NCBI GenBank assembly: GCA_903856295.1
Contig: CAIOBP010000215.1
Location: 1 to 46,620, forward strand
Length of the DNA stretch: 46,620 nt
Direction: 5' to 3'
DNA from: an uncultured Rhodospirillales bacterium
Lineage (GTDB): Bacteria > Pseudomonadota > Alphaproteobacteria > Azospirillales > Azospirillaceae
Shown: in pieces, positions 23,263 to 31,693 of the stretch
How positions within the stretch are numbered: position 1 is the stretch's first letter
How the letters are laid out: every line of letters starts with the position of its first letter
Program-made: the position numbers and the translations under genes
Notes under the pieces: model-generated
The model's database searches: none
What the model saw: the letters and a program-made list of their open reading frames with translations, nothing else
Told to the model about the DNA's origin: nothing

Positions 23263-25122
23263 GTGATACCGGCGAGCGAGAAGAACGACTCATTCCCTAT
23301 CGCTCGCCGGTCCGACGCGACGCGGCGGCGCGCCTCGTGGCGCGAAGCCTCGCGGCGTTTGAGCGAGCGCCTTGATGTGTCAAGGCTCGGCGGTATGAGT
23401 GCTGGCCTGCTGCTGATCGTGGCGCTTTTGCTGAGCGGCCCCGCCCGGGCCGGTCACGAGGGTCTGACCATCGGGATTTCCCAGTATCCGTCGACTCTGC
23501 ACCCCTCCATCGATTCCATGTCCGCCAAGTCCTACGTGCTTGGCATGACCCGCCGGCCCTTCACCGCCTATGACGCCAACTGGCAGCGCATCTGTCTGCT
23601 GTGCACGGACTTGCCGAGTCGGGACAAGGGCACCGCCGTTGACGAGCCCGGCGGCGGCATGGCGGTGACCTACACCATCAGGCCGGGGGCGGTCTGGGGC
23701 GATGGCGTGCCGATCACCACCAGGGACGTGCTGTTTACCCTGCAGGTGGGGCGGAACCCCTTGAGCGGCTTCGACAGTCAGGATTTTTTCACCCGCGATA
23801 TCAAGGAGATAACCGCCAAGGACGATCGGACCTTCATCGTCCATCGCGCCCGGCGGACCTGCGACTACCAGGGGCTTGAAGGCTTCGATCTGCTGCCCGA
23901 GCATCTGGAAAAGCCGGTGTTCGAGGCTGATGCCGCGTCCTATCCGAATCGGACGCTGTACCGCACCGCGCCCGCCAATCCCGGCCTGTATTTCGGTCCC
24001 TACCGGATCACCGCGGTTGACACCGGCAGTCGGATCGATCTTGAGGTCAATCCGAAATGGTGGGGGGTGCCGCCGCCGTTCAAGACGATTACGGTGCGGG
24101 CGGTGGAAAACAGCGCGGCGCTTGAGGCCGGGTTGCTGGCGGGCGACATCGATCTGGTGCCGGGCGAGATCGGCTTGCCGCTCGATCAGGTGCTGTCCCT
24201 CGGCAAGCGCCAACCCGGACGCTTCGATATTCTGACCAAAGCCGGGCTGTTCTTCGAGCATATCGACATCAATCTCGACAACCGGGTGTTCGCCGATGTC
24301 CGGGTGCGGCGGGCGCTGCTCCAGGCCATCGACCGCCAAGCGATCAGCCGGCAATTGTTCAGCGGCCGTCAACCGGTCGCCGACAACATCGTCAGTCCGC
24401 TCGATCACATGTTCGATGCCGAGGCGCCGAAATACCGCTTCGATCTGGCCGCCGCCAACCGCCAGCTCGACGAATTGGGCTGGACCCGGGGCGCGGGTGG
24501 CATCCGCACCAATGCCGCCGGGGAGAAGCTGGCGTTCAGTTTGGCCAGCACCGCCGGCAACCGCTCTCGCGAGTTGGTCGAGCAGGTGCTTCAGGCCCAG
24601 TGGCGGCAGGTCGGCGCCGAGGTGCGGATCGAGAATCAGCCGGCCCGCGTGCTGTTCGGCCAGAGCCTGCGCGAGCGCGGCTTCACCGGTCTGGCGCTGT
24701 TCGCCTGGGCCAGCGCTCCCGCCAACATTCCGCGCAGCGTCCTGCACTCCTCGATGATTCCGGCCGCCGGCAACGGTTTTTCGGGCGAGAACTATCCGGG
24801 GCTGCGCGATGCGGAGGTCGACCGTACTCTCGACGATCTCGAGGTGGTGTGCGAGCCCAAGGCCAATCGCGCGCTCTGGTCGCGCCTGCAACGGTTGTAT
24901 GCCGAGCAGCTGCCGTCCTTGCCGCTCTATTACCGGGCCGAGGTGACGGTGAAGCCGAAATGGCTGCGCGGCATCGTGCCCACCGGCCATTCGGAACCGA
25001 CGACGCTGTGGATCGAAAATTGGAAGGTCGGAGCGCCGCCGCCCCGCCCACCCCGCCGGACTCAGGGCACCGCCAGCGACGGTGAAGCCGCAGACGATTC
25101 CGAACAACTCCCGCAGGAATAA
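23263..25122 (+). CDS. Periplasmic peptide/nickel-type ABC solute-binding protein (family 5)
   Basis: A family-5 extracellular solute-binding protein of up to 619 residues. The core runs from the strand LTIGISQYPSTLHPSID, through a conserved domain (VRRALLQAIDRQAISRQLF), to RLYAEQLPSLPLYYRAEV. GTG at 23263 has GGAGG before it and follows the upstream stop. The alternative ATG at 23395 gives a textbook signal peptide (SAGLLLIVALLLSGPARA); the GTG start would add a 44-residue Arg-rich N-terminus. No permease or ATPase genes follow, so it is an orphan, perhaps sharing a transporter or acting as a sensor. C-terminus is Pro-rich. Confidence 0.85.
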   Translation: MIPASEKNDSFPIARRSDATRRRASWREASRRLSERLDVSRLGGMSAGLLLIVALLLSGPARAGHEGLTIGISQYPSTLHPSIDSMSAKSYVLGMTRRPFTAYDANWQRICLLCTDLPSRDKGTAVDEPGGGMAVTYTIRPGAVWGDGVPITTRDVLFTLQVGRNPLSGFDSQDFFTRDIKEITAKDDRTFIVHRARRTCDYQGLEGFDLLPEHLEKPVFEADAASYPNRTLYRTAPANPGLYFGPYRITAVDTGSRIDLEVNPKWWGVPPPFKTITVRAVENSAALEAGLLAGDIDLVPGEIGLPLDQVLSLGKRQPGRFDILTKAGLFFEHIDINLDNRVFADVRVRRALLQAIDRQAISRQLFSGRQPVADNIVSPLDHMFDAEAPKYRFDLAAANRQLDELGWTRGAGGIRTNAAGEKLAFSLASTAGNRSRELVEQVLQAQWRQVGAEVRIENQPARVLFGQSLRERGFTGLALFAWASAPANIPRSVLHSSMIPAAGNGFSGENYPGLRDAEVDRTLDDLEVVCEPKANRALWSRLQRLYAEQLPSLPLYYRAEVTVKPKWLRGIVPTGHSEPTTLWIENWKVGAPPPRPPRRTQGTASDGEAADDSEQLPQE

Positions 25123-25132
25123 GTCCCGGTTT

Positions 25133-25174
25133 CCAAAGGCCTCCGGCCTTTGGTGGGTCCAGGTAAAGCCCTGG
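25133..25174. repeat. GC hairpin repeat after solute-binding protein gene
   Basis: CCAAAGGCCTCCGGCCTTTGG (21 bp, 25133-25153) and the partial hairpin CCAGGTAAAGCCCTGG (25159-25174) lie between the convergent solute-binding and Mms6-like genes. Same family as 7050-7095, so likely a two-way terminator. Confidence 0.6.
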
Positions 25175-25185
25175 TCTTCGGCGCT

Positions 25186-25674
25186 CTACCGCCAGACGCT
25201 GAAGCCCAACACCGAGAACAGGCGTTTTTTCTGCTTGGGCAGCCGACGCCGGGGCCGGGGCCGGGGCGGCGGCGGAGGTGGTGGCGTCAACCCGAACAGC
25301 AGCTTGAAAACATCCAGTCCCCTGACCGGAATCGAACGGGCGCGGCGCTGTTTCGCCTTTTGCCCGAGGAAGTTGGAATATCCGTAATACGCCGCCGCCC
25401 CAGCCCCGAAGGCGATCACCGGCCCCCAGCCGCCCAAGCCCAGCCCCAGCCCCAGCCCGGTCAGGCTGAAGCCCTTGCCGCCCCAAAGCGGGCCGCCGGC
25501 GATGGTGAGAATTTTCGCGCCGGACAGACCGCCGTCGCAATGACTGAGGGCGGCTTTGCCCAGCAACCCGGAAGCGGAGGCCTTTCCGGTCGTGGCCAAG
25601 CCGGTATTGGCACCAACGGTGCCGCCGGAGGGACCAACAAGGTTCTGAAAACCACCACCAACCGGAACAGCCAT
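25186..25674 (-). CDS. Mms6/MamD-like GL-repeat membrane protein
   Basis: A 162-residue protein whose core (residues 60-99) reads GGPLWGGKGFSLTGLGLGLG and then GWGPVIAFGAGAAAYYGYSN. This is very like the mature part of the magnetosome protein Mms6 (GKGLGLGLGLGLGAWGP, one membrane helix, then Tyr-rich end) and of MamD and Mms5. Those proteins sit in the magnetosome membrane and control magnetite growth. Here the N-terminus is Gly/Ala/Thr-rich with a CDGG near residue 46. The C-terminal tail (104-162) is very basic and contains seven Pro in a row followed by PRPRRRLPKQKK, the opposite of the acidic iron-binding tail of Mms6. ATG 25674 has AAGGGAC upstream; GTG 25695 is possible. Stands alone between solute-binding protein and smc. 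Confidence 0.7.
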   Translation of the reverse strand: MAVPVGGGFQNLVGPSGGTVGANTGLATTGKASASGLLGKAALSHCDGGLSGAKILTIAGGPLWGGKGFSLTGLGLGLGLGGWGPVIAFGAGAAAYYGYSNFLGQKAKQRRARSIPVRGLDVFKLLFGLTPPPPPPPRPRPRRRLPKQKKRLFSVLGFSVWR

Positions 25675-25754
25675 CGGGTTCGGTCCCTTGAGCACAAATC
25701 GGCAGGCATTCTAACGCCGTTTCGCCTGCGATGCCAGAGACTCGCGCTCAACCA

Positions 25755-26012
25755 CAGGGTAATCGGGTGAAGGATGGCGGTGCCGATGTCGGGGGCTGCC
25801 GCCCCCGAACCCCTGCCCGGGGAACCCAATGGGCTCCCCGGACCCCACGGTTTTTTCTGTCCCCCCATCCCCAGAGGGGCCGCTGGTGCGGTTGGGATGG
25901 GGGGACAGAAAAAAGTCAAGGGGTCAAGGGGCCTTTCGGCCCCTTGCCAGGGGGCGCGGGGGAGCAGCGCTCCCCTGCTATCGGCACCGCCATCCTTCAC
26001 CCGCTTACCCTG
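25755..26012. mobile_element. 258-bp MITE-like element with 33-bp inverted ends
   Basis: The ends are 33-bp inverted repeats with one mismatch (25755-25787 and 25980-26012, beginning CAGGGTAA and containing CGGGTGAAGGATGGCGGTGC). Inside is a perfect 21-bp inverted repeat (25851-25871 / 25894-25914) and four smaller hairpins at 25790-25807, 25817-25841, 25925-25946 and 25959-25975. No coding frame is convincing. It ends 2 bp before the smc stop codon. Flanks show no obvious target-site duplication. Likely a non-autonomous element or a large structured RNA/DNA hairpin; it fills the 319-bp gap between the Mms6-like gene and smc. Confidence 0.65.
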
Positions 26013-26014
26013 GC

Positions 26015-29000
26015 TCAACCAACGGCGCGCAGGGCCTCGGCGCCGCGCAAATCCACCGAGACCAGTTGCGAGATGCCCTGTTCGGCCATGGTGACGCCGA
26101 ACAGCCGGTCGGTGCGGGCCATGGTCAGGCGGTGGTGGGTGATGATCAGGAAGCGGGTGCGGCCCGAGCGCGCCATCTCGTGGACCATGTCGCAGAAGCG
26201 GCCGACATTGGCCTCGTCGAGCGGCGCGTCGACTTCGTCGAGCACGCAGATCGGCGCCGGGTTGCACAGGAACACCGCGAACAGCAAGGACAGCGCGGTC
26301 AGGGCCTGCTCACCGCCCGACAGCAGGGTGAGCATTTGCAGGCGCTTGCCGGGCGGGCTGGCGAAGATTTCCAGGCCGGCGTTGAGCGGATCCTCGGCGT
26401 CGGTGAGCTCGAGATGGGCGCGGCCACCACCGAACATCTTGACGAACAGCTCTTGGAAGTTGGTGTTCACGGTCTCAAAGGATGCGACCAGCCGCTCCCG
26501 CGCTTCCTTGTTGAGGCTGGTGATGCCGTGGCGCAGCCGGCCGATGGCGGCGATCAGGTCGGCGCGTTCGGTGGTCAGGCTGGTGATCTGGGTTTCCAGC
26601 TCCTCGGCTTCCATCTCGGCGCGCAGATTGACCGGCCCCATGTTTTCCCGCTCGCGGGTCAGGCGCTCGAGCCGGCTTTCCACCGATGCCGCCTCGGGCA
26701 GATCGTCGCCCGGCTCCAGCCCGGCCAGGGCCAGGGTCTGGCCGGGTTCACACTCCAGGCGCTCCAGAATCCGTTCGGCGAGATCGGCGGCGTGGGCTTG
26801 GGTGGTGGCGACGGCGGCCTCGGCGCGGGCGCGGGCCTCGCGGGCGTCGGCCAGTCCCGACTCGGCGCGCTTCAGGTGCTTTTCGGTTTCGGCGAGTTGG
26901 GTTTCGGCGGCGGCCAGGGTGTCGGCGGCGCGTTTGCGGGCGCGCTCGGCATCGGCGATCCGGGTCAGCAGCCCCTGGCGTTCGGCCTCGATTTCGGCCG
27001 GGCGGTGGGCGAGGCGCTCCAGTTCGGCGGCGGCGGCGGCGGCGCGCTCGGTGAGTTCGGCGAGCCGGCTGCCCGCGCCCTGCTGACGCGAGCGCCAGGA
27101 ACGTTCCTCGGTCTCGATGGCGGCGAGGCGCTGACGGCGGGCCTGGGCCTCGCGGGTCAGGCGGTCGAGTTGGCTCTGGCGCTCGGCCTGGACGGCGCGG
27201 CGTTCGGCGAGGCGGGCGCGCAGCTCGGCGACCCTTTCGCGGGCCGGGGCGGTTTCGGGCAGGGCGGCCAGGGCGGCGCGGGCATCGGCGAGGCGGGACT
27301 GGAACTCGACGCGCTCGGCCTCCAGCCGCTCCACCTGCTCGACCACGGCGGCGAGGCGGGAGGCGGCGGCGGCATCCTCGCGCACCAGCTTGGCGTGATG
27401 GTCGCGGGCGGTGTTGACGGCGGTGAAGAACTCCCGCACGGCATCGCGGCGGCGCTTTTCCTCGAGGGTGGCCTGCTCGGCGGCGCGGCGGCAATCATCG
27501 ACCACGGCCCGGGCCTCGTCGACCCGGTCCTCGGCGGCGGCCAGTTCGACGCGCAACTCCTCAAGGCGGTTGCGCTGGCGGAGGCGGATGGCGGCGGCCG
27601 AGGGGGCGCCGGCTGCGATGGTCAGACCGTCCCAGCGCCACGCCGCGCCCTCGCGGGTGACCAGGGCCTGTCCGGGCAACAAGTGCGGCGCGAGGCGGGC
27701 GCCGATTTCGCCATTGGCCACGATGCCGATGCGGGTCAGCCGGCGGGTCAGAACGGCGGGGCCGGAAACCTTGTCGGCCAGCGGTTCGGCGCCCTCGGGC
27801 AGCGGCGGCACCTCGGCATAGGGGGGCAGGGTGCGCCAGTGGATGGCGGCGGCGTCGTTGAGCGGCGCGGTGAGGTCGTCGCCGAGGGCGACGGCGAAGG
27901 CGGCCTCATAGCCGCGCGCCACGGTCACGGCGTCGATCAGCGGCGGGAACAGATCCACCGAGCCGGAGCGGCCATGGAGGAGTTCGGTCAAAGCCGAGGT
28001 CTCGGCCTTGAGCTTGGCGCGCACGCCCTCCACGCCCTGAAGGGCCTCGCGCGCCCGGCCCTGGCGGCTGTCGGCCGCCTGTTTGGCCTGCTCGGCGGCG
28101 TCCACCGCCTCGCGCGCCGCGTCCAGCCGGTCTTCGGCGGCGGCGGTGAGCAGGGCCGCTTCTTCGAGATCGGGGCGGGCGGCCTGCTCGCGCTCCAGGG
28201 CCTCGCGCTGCTGGCGCTGGGCGCCGGCCCGCTGTTCGGCGCTGATCAGGCGCTGCTCGTGATCGCGCACCTGACCGGTGAGCGCGCCGCGCTTGGCCTC
28301 GTCGCGGGCAACCTGCTCGGTCAGCTGGGTCAGCGAGCGGTCGAGGTCGTCAACCTCCTCGCGGGTCTCGGCCAGACGCTCGGCGGCGTCCTCGGCGAGC
28401 ATGGCCTCGTCTTCCTGGGCCGCGACCAGGGTTTCGCGCTCCTCGGCGAGGCGTAGCACCGCGCCGTCGGCATCGGCGGCCAGCGAGCCTTCGCGGCCAA
28501 GATCGCCCTGGACCTGCTCGATGCGACGGCGGTTGGCGGTTTGCGACTCGACGACCCGGCGTTCCTCGGCGTCCAACTGCTCGCGGGCCAGGGTCAACCG
28601 TTGCAGCCCCGCCGCCGCCGAGGCTTCGGCCAGACGCAATTGCGGCAGATCGGCGGCATCGCTGGTGCGCCGGGTGGTCAGGCTGACCACGGCGCCCATC
28701 AGCTCGCGCACCTGCGACTCGGCGGTGGCGAACTGGGCGCGGGCGGTGTCGGTGGCGGCGGTGGCGGCCTGCCAGCGCAGATGCCAGAGCACGGCTTCGG
28801 CGCGGCGGATCAGGTCCGAGAGGTTGCGATAACGGTTGGCCTGACGCGCCTGTTTCTTCAGCCCCTGCAACTGGCCGTCCATGGCGCCGATGACGTCATC
28901 GAGCCGGGTCAGGTTGGTTTCGGCGGCCTTCAGGCGGAGTTCGGCCTCGTGGCGGCGGGAATGCAAGCCGGTGATGCCGGCCGCCTCTTCCAGCAGTTGA

Positions 29001-29482
29001 CGGCGGTCCTGGGGCTTGGCGCGGATCAGGGCGCCGATCTGGCCCTGGCTGACCAGGGCCGGCGAATTGGCGCCGCTGGCATTGTCGGCGAACAGCAGCT
29101 GAACGTCGCGCGCCCGCACCGACTTGCCGTTGATCCGGTAGTCGGAGCCGGAGCCGCGTTCGATCCGGCGGGAGATTTCGAGATCGGTCGAGTCGTTGAA
29201 CCCGGCGGGGGCGGTGCGCGAGGAATTGTCGAGATAGAGCGACACTTCGGCAAGGTTGCGCGCCGGCCGGCGCGAGGTGCCGCCGAAAATCACGTCGTCC
29301 ATCTCGTCGCCGCGCATCTTGCGCGCCGAGGTTTCGCCCATCGCCCAGCGCAGCGCTTCAACGAGATTGGACTTGCCGCAGCCATTGGGGCCGACGACAC
29401 CGGTCACGCCGGGCTCGATGATCAGCTCGGTCGCATCCACGAAGGATTTGAAGCCGGCGAGTCGCAGCTTGATGAAATCCAA
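26015..29482 (-). CDS. smc: Chromosome segregation ATPase SMC
   Basis: A full-length SMC of 1155 residues that organises the chromosome with ScpA/ScpB. N-terminal Walker A is GPNGCGKSNLVEAL, the hinge lies near residues 510-640, long coiled coils flank it, and the C-terminal signature and Walker B are LLSGGEQALTALSLLFAVF and CVLDEVDAPLDEANVGRF. The start is TTG at 29482 (MDFIKLRLAGFKSF) with CCGGAG about 12 bp before it. DsbA-like gene lies 24 bp upstream, on the same strand. Confidence 0.96.
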   Translation of the reverse strand: MDFIKLRLAGFKSFVDATELIIEPGVTGVVGPNGCGKSNLVEALRWAMGETSARKMRGDEMDDVIFGGTSRRPARNLAEVSLYLDNSSRTAPAGFNDSTDLEISRRIERGSGSDYRINGKSVRARDVQLLFADNASGANSPALVSQGQIGALIRAKPQDRRQLLEEAAGITGLHSRRHEAELRLKAAETNLTRLDDVIGAMDGQLQGLKKQARQANRYRNLSDLIRRAEAVLWHLRWQAATAATDTARAQFATAESQVRELMGAVVSLTTRRTSDAADLPQLRLAEASAAAGLQRLTLAREQLDAEERRVVESQTANRRRIEQVQGDLGREGSLAADADGAVLRLAEERETLVAAQEDEAMLAEDAAERLAETREEVDDLDRSLTQLTEQVARDEAKRGALTGQVRDHEQRLISAEQRAGAQRQQREALEREQAARPDLEEAALLTAAAEDRLDAAREAVDAAEQAKQAADSRQGRAREALQGVEGVRAKLKAETSALTELLHGRSGSVDLFPPLIDAVTVARGYEAAFAVALGDDLTAPLNDAAAIHWRTLPPYAEVPPLPEGAEPLADKVSGPAVLTRRLTRIGIVANGEIGARLAPHLLPGQALVTREGAAWRWDGLTIAAGAPSAAAIRLRQRNRLEELRVELAAAEDRVDEARAVVDDCRRAAEQATLEEKRRRDAVREFFTAVNTARDHHAKLVREDAAAASRLAAVVEQVERLEAERVEFQSRLADARAALAALPETAPARERVAELRARLAERRAVQAERQSQLDRLTREAQARRQRLAAIETEERSWRSRQQGAGSRLAELTERAAAAAAELERLAHRPAEIEAERQGLLTRIADAERARKRAADTLAAAETQLAETEKHLKRAESGLADAREARARAEAAVATTQAHAADLAERILERLECEPGQTLALAGLEPGDDLPEAASVESRLERLTRERENMGPVNLRAEMEAEELETQITSLTTERADLIAAIGRLRHGITSLNKEARERLVASFETVNTNFQELFVKMFGGGRAHLELTDAEDPLNAGLEIFASPPGKRLQMLTLLSGGEQALTALSLLFAVFLCNPAPICVLDEVDAPLDEANVGRFCDMVHEMARSGRTRFLIITHHRLTMARTDRLFGVTMAEQGISQLVSVDLRGAEALRAVG

Positions 29483-29506
29483 GACGGCAAGCTCCGGGGA
29501 GGGGGC

Positions 29507-30127
29507 TCAGGGTTTCAGCAGGCGGTCGATGGTTTCGACGAATTTATCCAGGGCCTGGGCGCCCTCGACCTTCGCCACACCGTCATTGAAGAGGAAGGTC
29601 GGAGTCGAGGTGATGCCGTACTTCTTCTGGGCCTCGAACATGCGCTGGATCAGGGCGTCTTCCAGCGGTTTGGTGGCCATGCAAGCATCGAAATCGGCCT
29701 GGGGGATGCCGCCGAGCGCGCCGATCTGAGCCAAGGCCTTCTTCGGGTCGGGCGCCCGGCCCCAGGTGGTCTGCCCCTTGAACAGCACGTCGAGGAAGCC
29801 GTAATAGCGCGCCGCCGGGGCGCAGCGGGCGAGCATCGCGGCGTGAAGGGCGTTGGGATCGAGCGGGAAATCGCGGAACACCACCTTGAGTTTGCCGGTG
29901 TCGATGTAGCGGCTCTTCAACTCGGGCAGGGTTTTGGTGTGGAAATCGGCGCAATGGGGGCAGGTCAGCGACGAAAAGTCGAACATCGTCACCGGAGCGT
30001 TGGCATCGCCCAGCACCCGGTCGGCCAGCGCGGCCTCGGTCGAGGGAATTTCGGCCTGCGCCCAGCCGGCGCCGAGGCTCAGCCAAAGCCCGGTCAGAAC
30101 AGCAATCACTCTCAATCCCTGGCGCAT
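29507..30127 (-). CDS. DsbA-family thiol oxidoreductase
   Basis: A 206-residue exported thioredoxin-fold protein. Signal peptide LRVIAVLTGLWLSLGAGWAQA; active site CPHC in SSLTCPHCADFH; cis-Pro in TSTPTFLF. Similar to the DsbA/Com1-like proteins of alphaproteobacteria that oxidise or isomerise disulphides in the periplasm. ATG at 30127 preceded by GGGGAGG; a longer frame to 30196 lacks a signal at its N-terminus. Followed closely by smc, a common alphaproteobacterial neighbour. Confidence 0.9.
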   Translation of the reverse strand: MRQGLRVIAVLTGLWLSLGAGWAQAEIPSTEAALADRVLGDANAPVTMFDFSSLTCPHCADFHTKTLPELKSRYIDTGKLKVVFRDFPLDPNALHAAMLARCAPAARYYGFLDVLFKGQTTWGRAPDPKKALAQIGALGGIPQADFDACMATKPLEDALIQRMFEAQKKYGITSTPTFLFNDGVAKVEGAQALDKFVETIDRLLKP

Positions 30128-30223
30128 CCAAGCCTCCCCGTTACAACATCTGGGGACTATAAGGCGGTCGGCACACCGAGGCAAGCGGCATCGCAAAACA
30201 AGGGGCGTCGGTCCTTGACCCCG

Positions 30224-30265
30224 TTAGAGCATGATGCGATCACACGGAATCGCATCATGCTCTAA
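30224..30265. repeat. 17-bp-stem palindrome (dispersed type)
   Basis: TTAGAGCATGATGCGAT and its exact inverse (30249-30265) around an 8-base loop. This kind of AGAGCATGATGCGATC palindrome is widespread in intergenic DNA of Rhodospirillales and relatives. It lies downstream of the ParA-TM gene. Confidence 0.85.
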
Positions 30266-30278
30266 CCGTTTTGTTTTT

Positions 30279-30350
30279 AGAGCGATTCACGCTACGGGGT
30301 GATGCCACCCCTTTGCGACCCGCTCTAAAGGCCGGAGGCCTTTGGAAACC
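30279..30350. repeat. Intergenic repeat (49 bp) plus GC hairpin
   Basis: 30279-30327 begins AGAGCGATTCACGC and ends GCGACCCGCTCTA. A closely related 49-bp copy occurs at 46082-46130. It is followed directly by AAAGGCCGGAGGCCTTTGG (30328-30346), a member of the hairpin family of 7050. Probably serves as terminator for the operon ending at 30353. Confidence 0.7.
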
Positions 30351-30352
30351 GG

Positions 30353-31690
30353 CTACTTTTTGTCGGGGGTCAGGCCCTGGGTGACGGAGATCGAGAGCAG
30401 GCAGGGCATTTGGTTGGGCAGTACCGGGCCGTGTTCGAAGTCGGTGCGGTCGAGGCAATCGGCCAGGGCCGGGCTCATGTTGCCGGCCAGGGTCGCGGCG
30501 AGCAGCAGCAGTTTCTGGGCGCGCGGGTCGGCGCGGGCGAGAATCACCGTGCCGGCGTCCCACGAACTGCGGGAGCCGGTGATCGCGGTCACCGCCTTGA
30601 CCCGCCAGTCCATCGGCGCGAAACGGGCGGCGGCGAAGAACAGCAGCGGTCCGAGCATCAGCGCCGCCAGCACCAGCCCCATGGTCACCCAAACCTGACG
30701 GCGCAGGCCGAAGGTCCGTTCGGCGGCGTGGGCGAGCGAGCCGGCGCGCAGGGCCGCTTGATGCTCGGTCGCGGCCTCGACGTCGTAGAGCGGCGAGGTC
30801 GGGCTGGTGACCCAGCCGTTCAGGCGGCTGGCGATGGCCATTTGCGCCGCCACCGGGTCCCAGCCGTCGGTACCGCGCCGGACCCGGCCGGCCAGGCGGG
30901 CGGCGGTGTCCTCCAGGCGTTGCACCAGTTCCACCGCCAGCCCGACGAAGGCTCCGGCAGCGGCCGAGCGCGGCCGGTGCAGCAGCAGCGGCTTGCCCAG
31001 CACCGAGGCGGCGGCCAACTCCTGGCTGTAGGGAATGTCGGTGGTCAGCACCTGATCGGCGAAGGAGCGGCGCACGGTCGCGGCGAGGGCCTTGGCGCCC
31101 TGGGTGTCGCCCTCCTGACGTTGCATGGTCAGCAGAATGTCGAGCACCGGCCGGGGCTTTTGCGCCGCCGCCGCCAGATTGGCCATGAACTGGTCGAGAT
31201 GGCGCAGGCCCTGAAGGGCATAGGCGTCGTAGGGCAGGGGCACCAGCACCCGGTCGGCGGCCAGCAGGGCGTTGATGGTCAGGGTGCCGAGCGAGGGCGG
31301 GCAGTCGATCACCACATAGTCGAAGGGTTGGCTGAGTGCCTGGAGCGCCTCCGACAGCCGGTTCTGGCCCTCATGCTGGTTCGCGAGATCGGCTTCGAGT
31401 TGGGTCAGGTTGAGGCTGGCCGGCGCCACCCACAGCTCGGGAATCCGGGTCTGCCAGACCACGCCCTGATGATTGCCGCCCTCGGTGAGCAACTGGTGGG
31501 CGCCGCCCTCGCCGCTGGCGATCAGGGCGAAGCCGACATTGGCGCTGGCGTTGCCCTGGGGATCGCAATCGACCAGCAACACCGGCCGGCCGGCGGCGGC
31601 GAGCGCGGTCGCGAGGTTGACGGCGGTGGCGGTCTTGCCGACTCCGCCCTTCTGGCTGGCGACCGCGATGACGTGGGAGTGTTGGGCCAT
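30353..31690 (-). CDS. ParA ATPase fused to transmembrane C-terminal domain
   Basis: A 445-residue protein. Residues 1-260 are a full ParA/Soj ATPase (SQKGGVGKTATAVNLATA, LLVDCDPQGNAS, YVVIDCPPSLGTLTI). A linker follows, then a hydrophobic helix (about 333-356, VWVTMGLVLAALMLGPLLFF) and a roughly 85-residue tail with two Cys (LADCLDRTD and MPCLL). Known ParA proteins are soluble, so a membrane-anchored version is unusual. Last gene of the four-gene operon 30353-34538; the upstream gene ends 3 bp before its ATG. Likely role: ATP-dependent placement of a membrane-bound structure, which is inference. Confidence 0.85.
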   Translation of the reverse strand: MAQHSHVIAVASQKGGVGKTATAVNLATALAAAGRPVLLVDCDPQGNASANVGFALIASGEGGAHQLLTEGGNHQGVVWQTRIPELWVAPASLNLTQLEADLANQHEGQNRLSEALQALSQPFDYVVIDCPPSLGTLTINALLAADRVLVPLPYDAYALQGLRHLDQFMANLAAAAQKPRPVLDILLTMQRQEGDTQGAKALAATVRRSFADQVLTTDIPYSQELAAASVLGKPLLLHRPRSAAAGAFVGLAVELVQRLEDTAARLAGRVRRGTDGWDPVAAQMAIASRLNGWVTSPTSPLYDVEAATEHQAALRAGSLAHAAERTFGLRRQVWVTMGLVLAALMLGPLLFFAAARFAPMDWRVKAVTAITGSRSSWDAGTVILARADPRAQKLLLLAATLAGNMSPALADCLDRTDFEHGPVLPNQMPCLLSISVTQGLTPDKK

Positions 31691-31693
31691 GTC

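Noticed and set aside
25315-25345. tRNA-like stretch (GACCGGAATCGAAC)
   Set aside because: No acceptor stem or cloverleaf; it is inside the Mms6-like coding region.
25829-28456. Plus-strand frame of 875 codons opposite smc
   Set aside because: Antisense of a full-length SMC; Gly/Ala-rich product.
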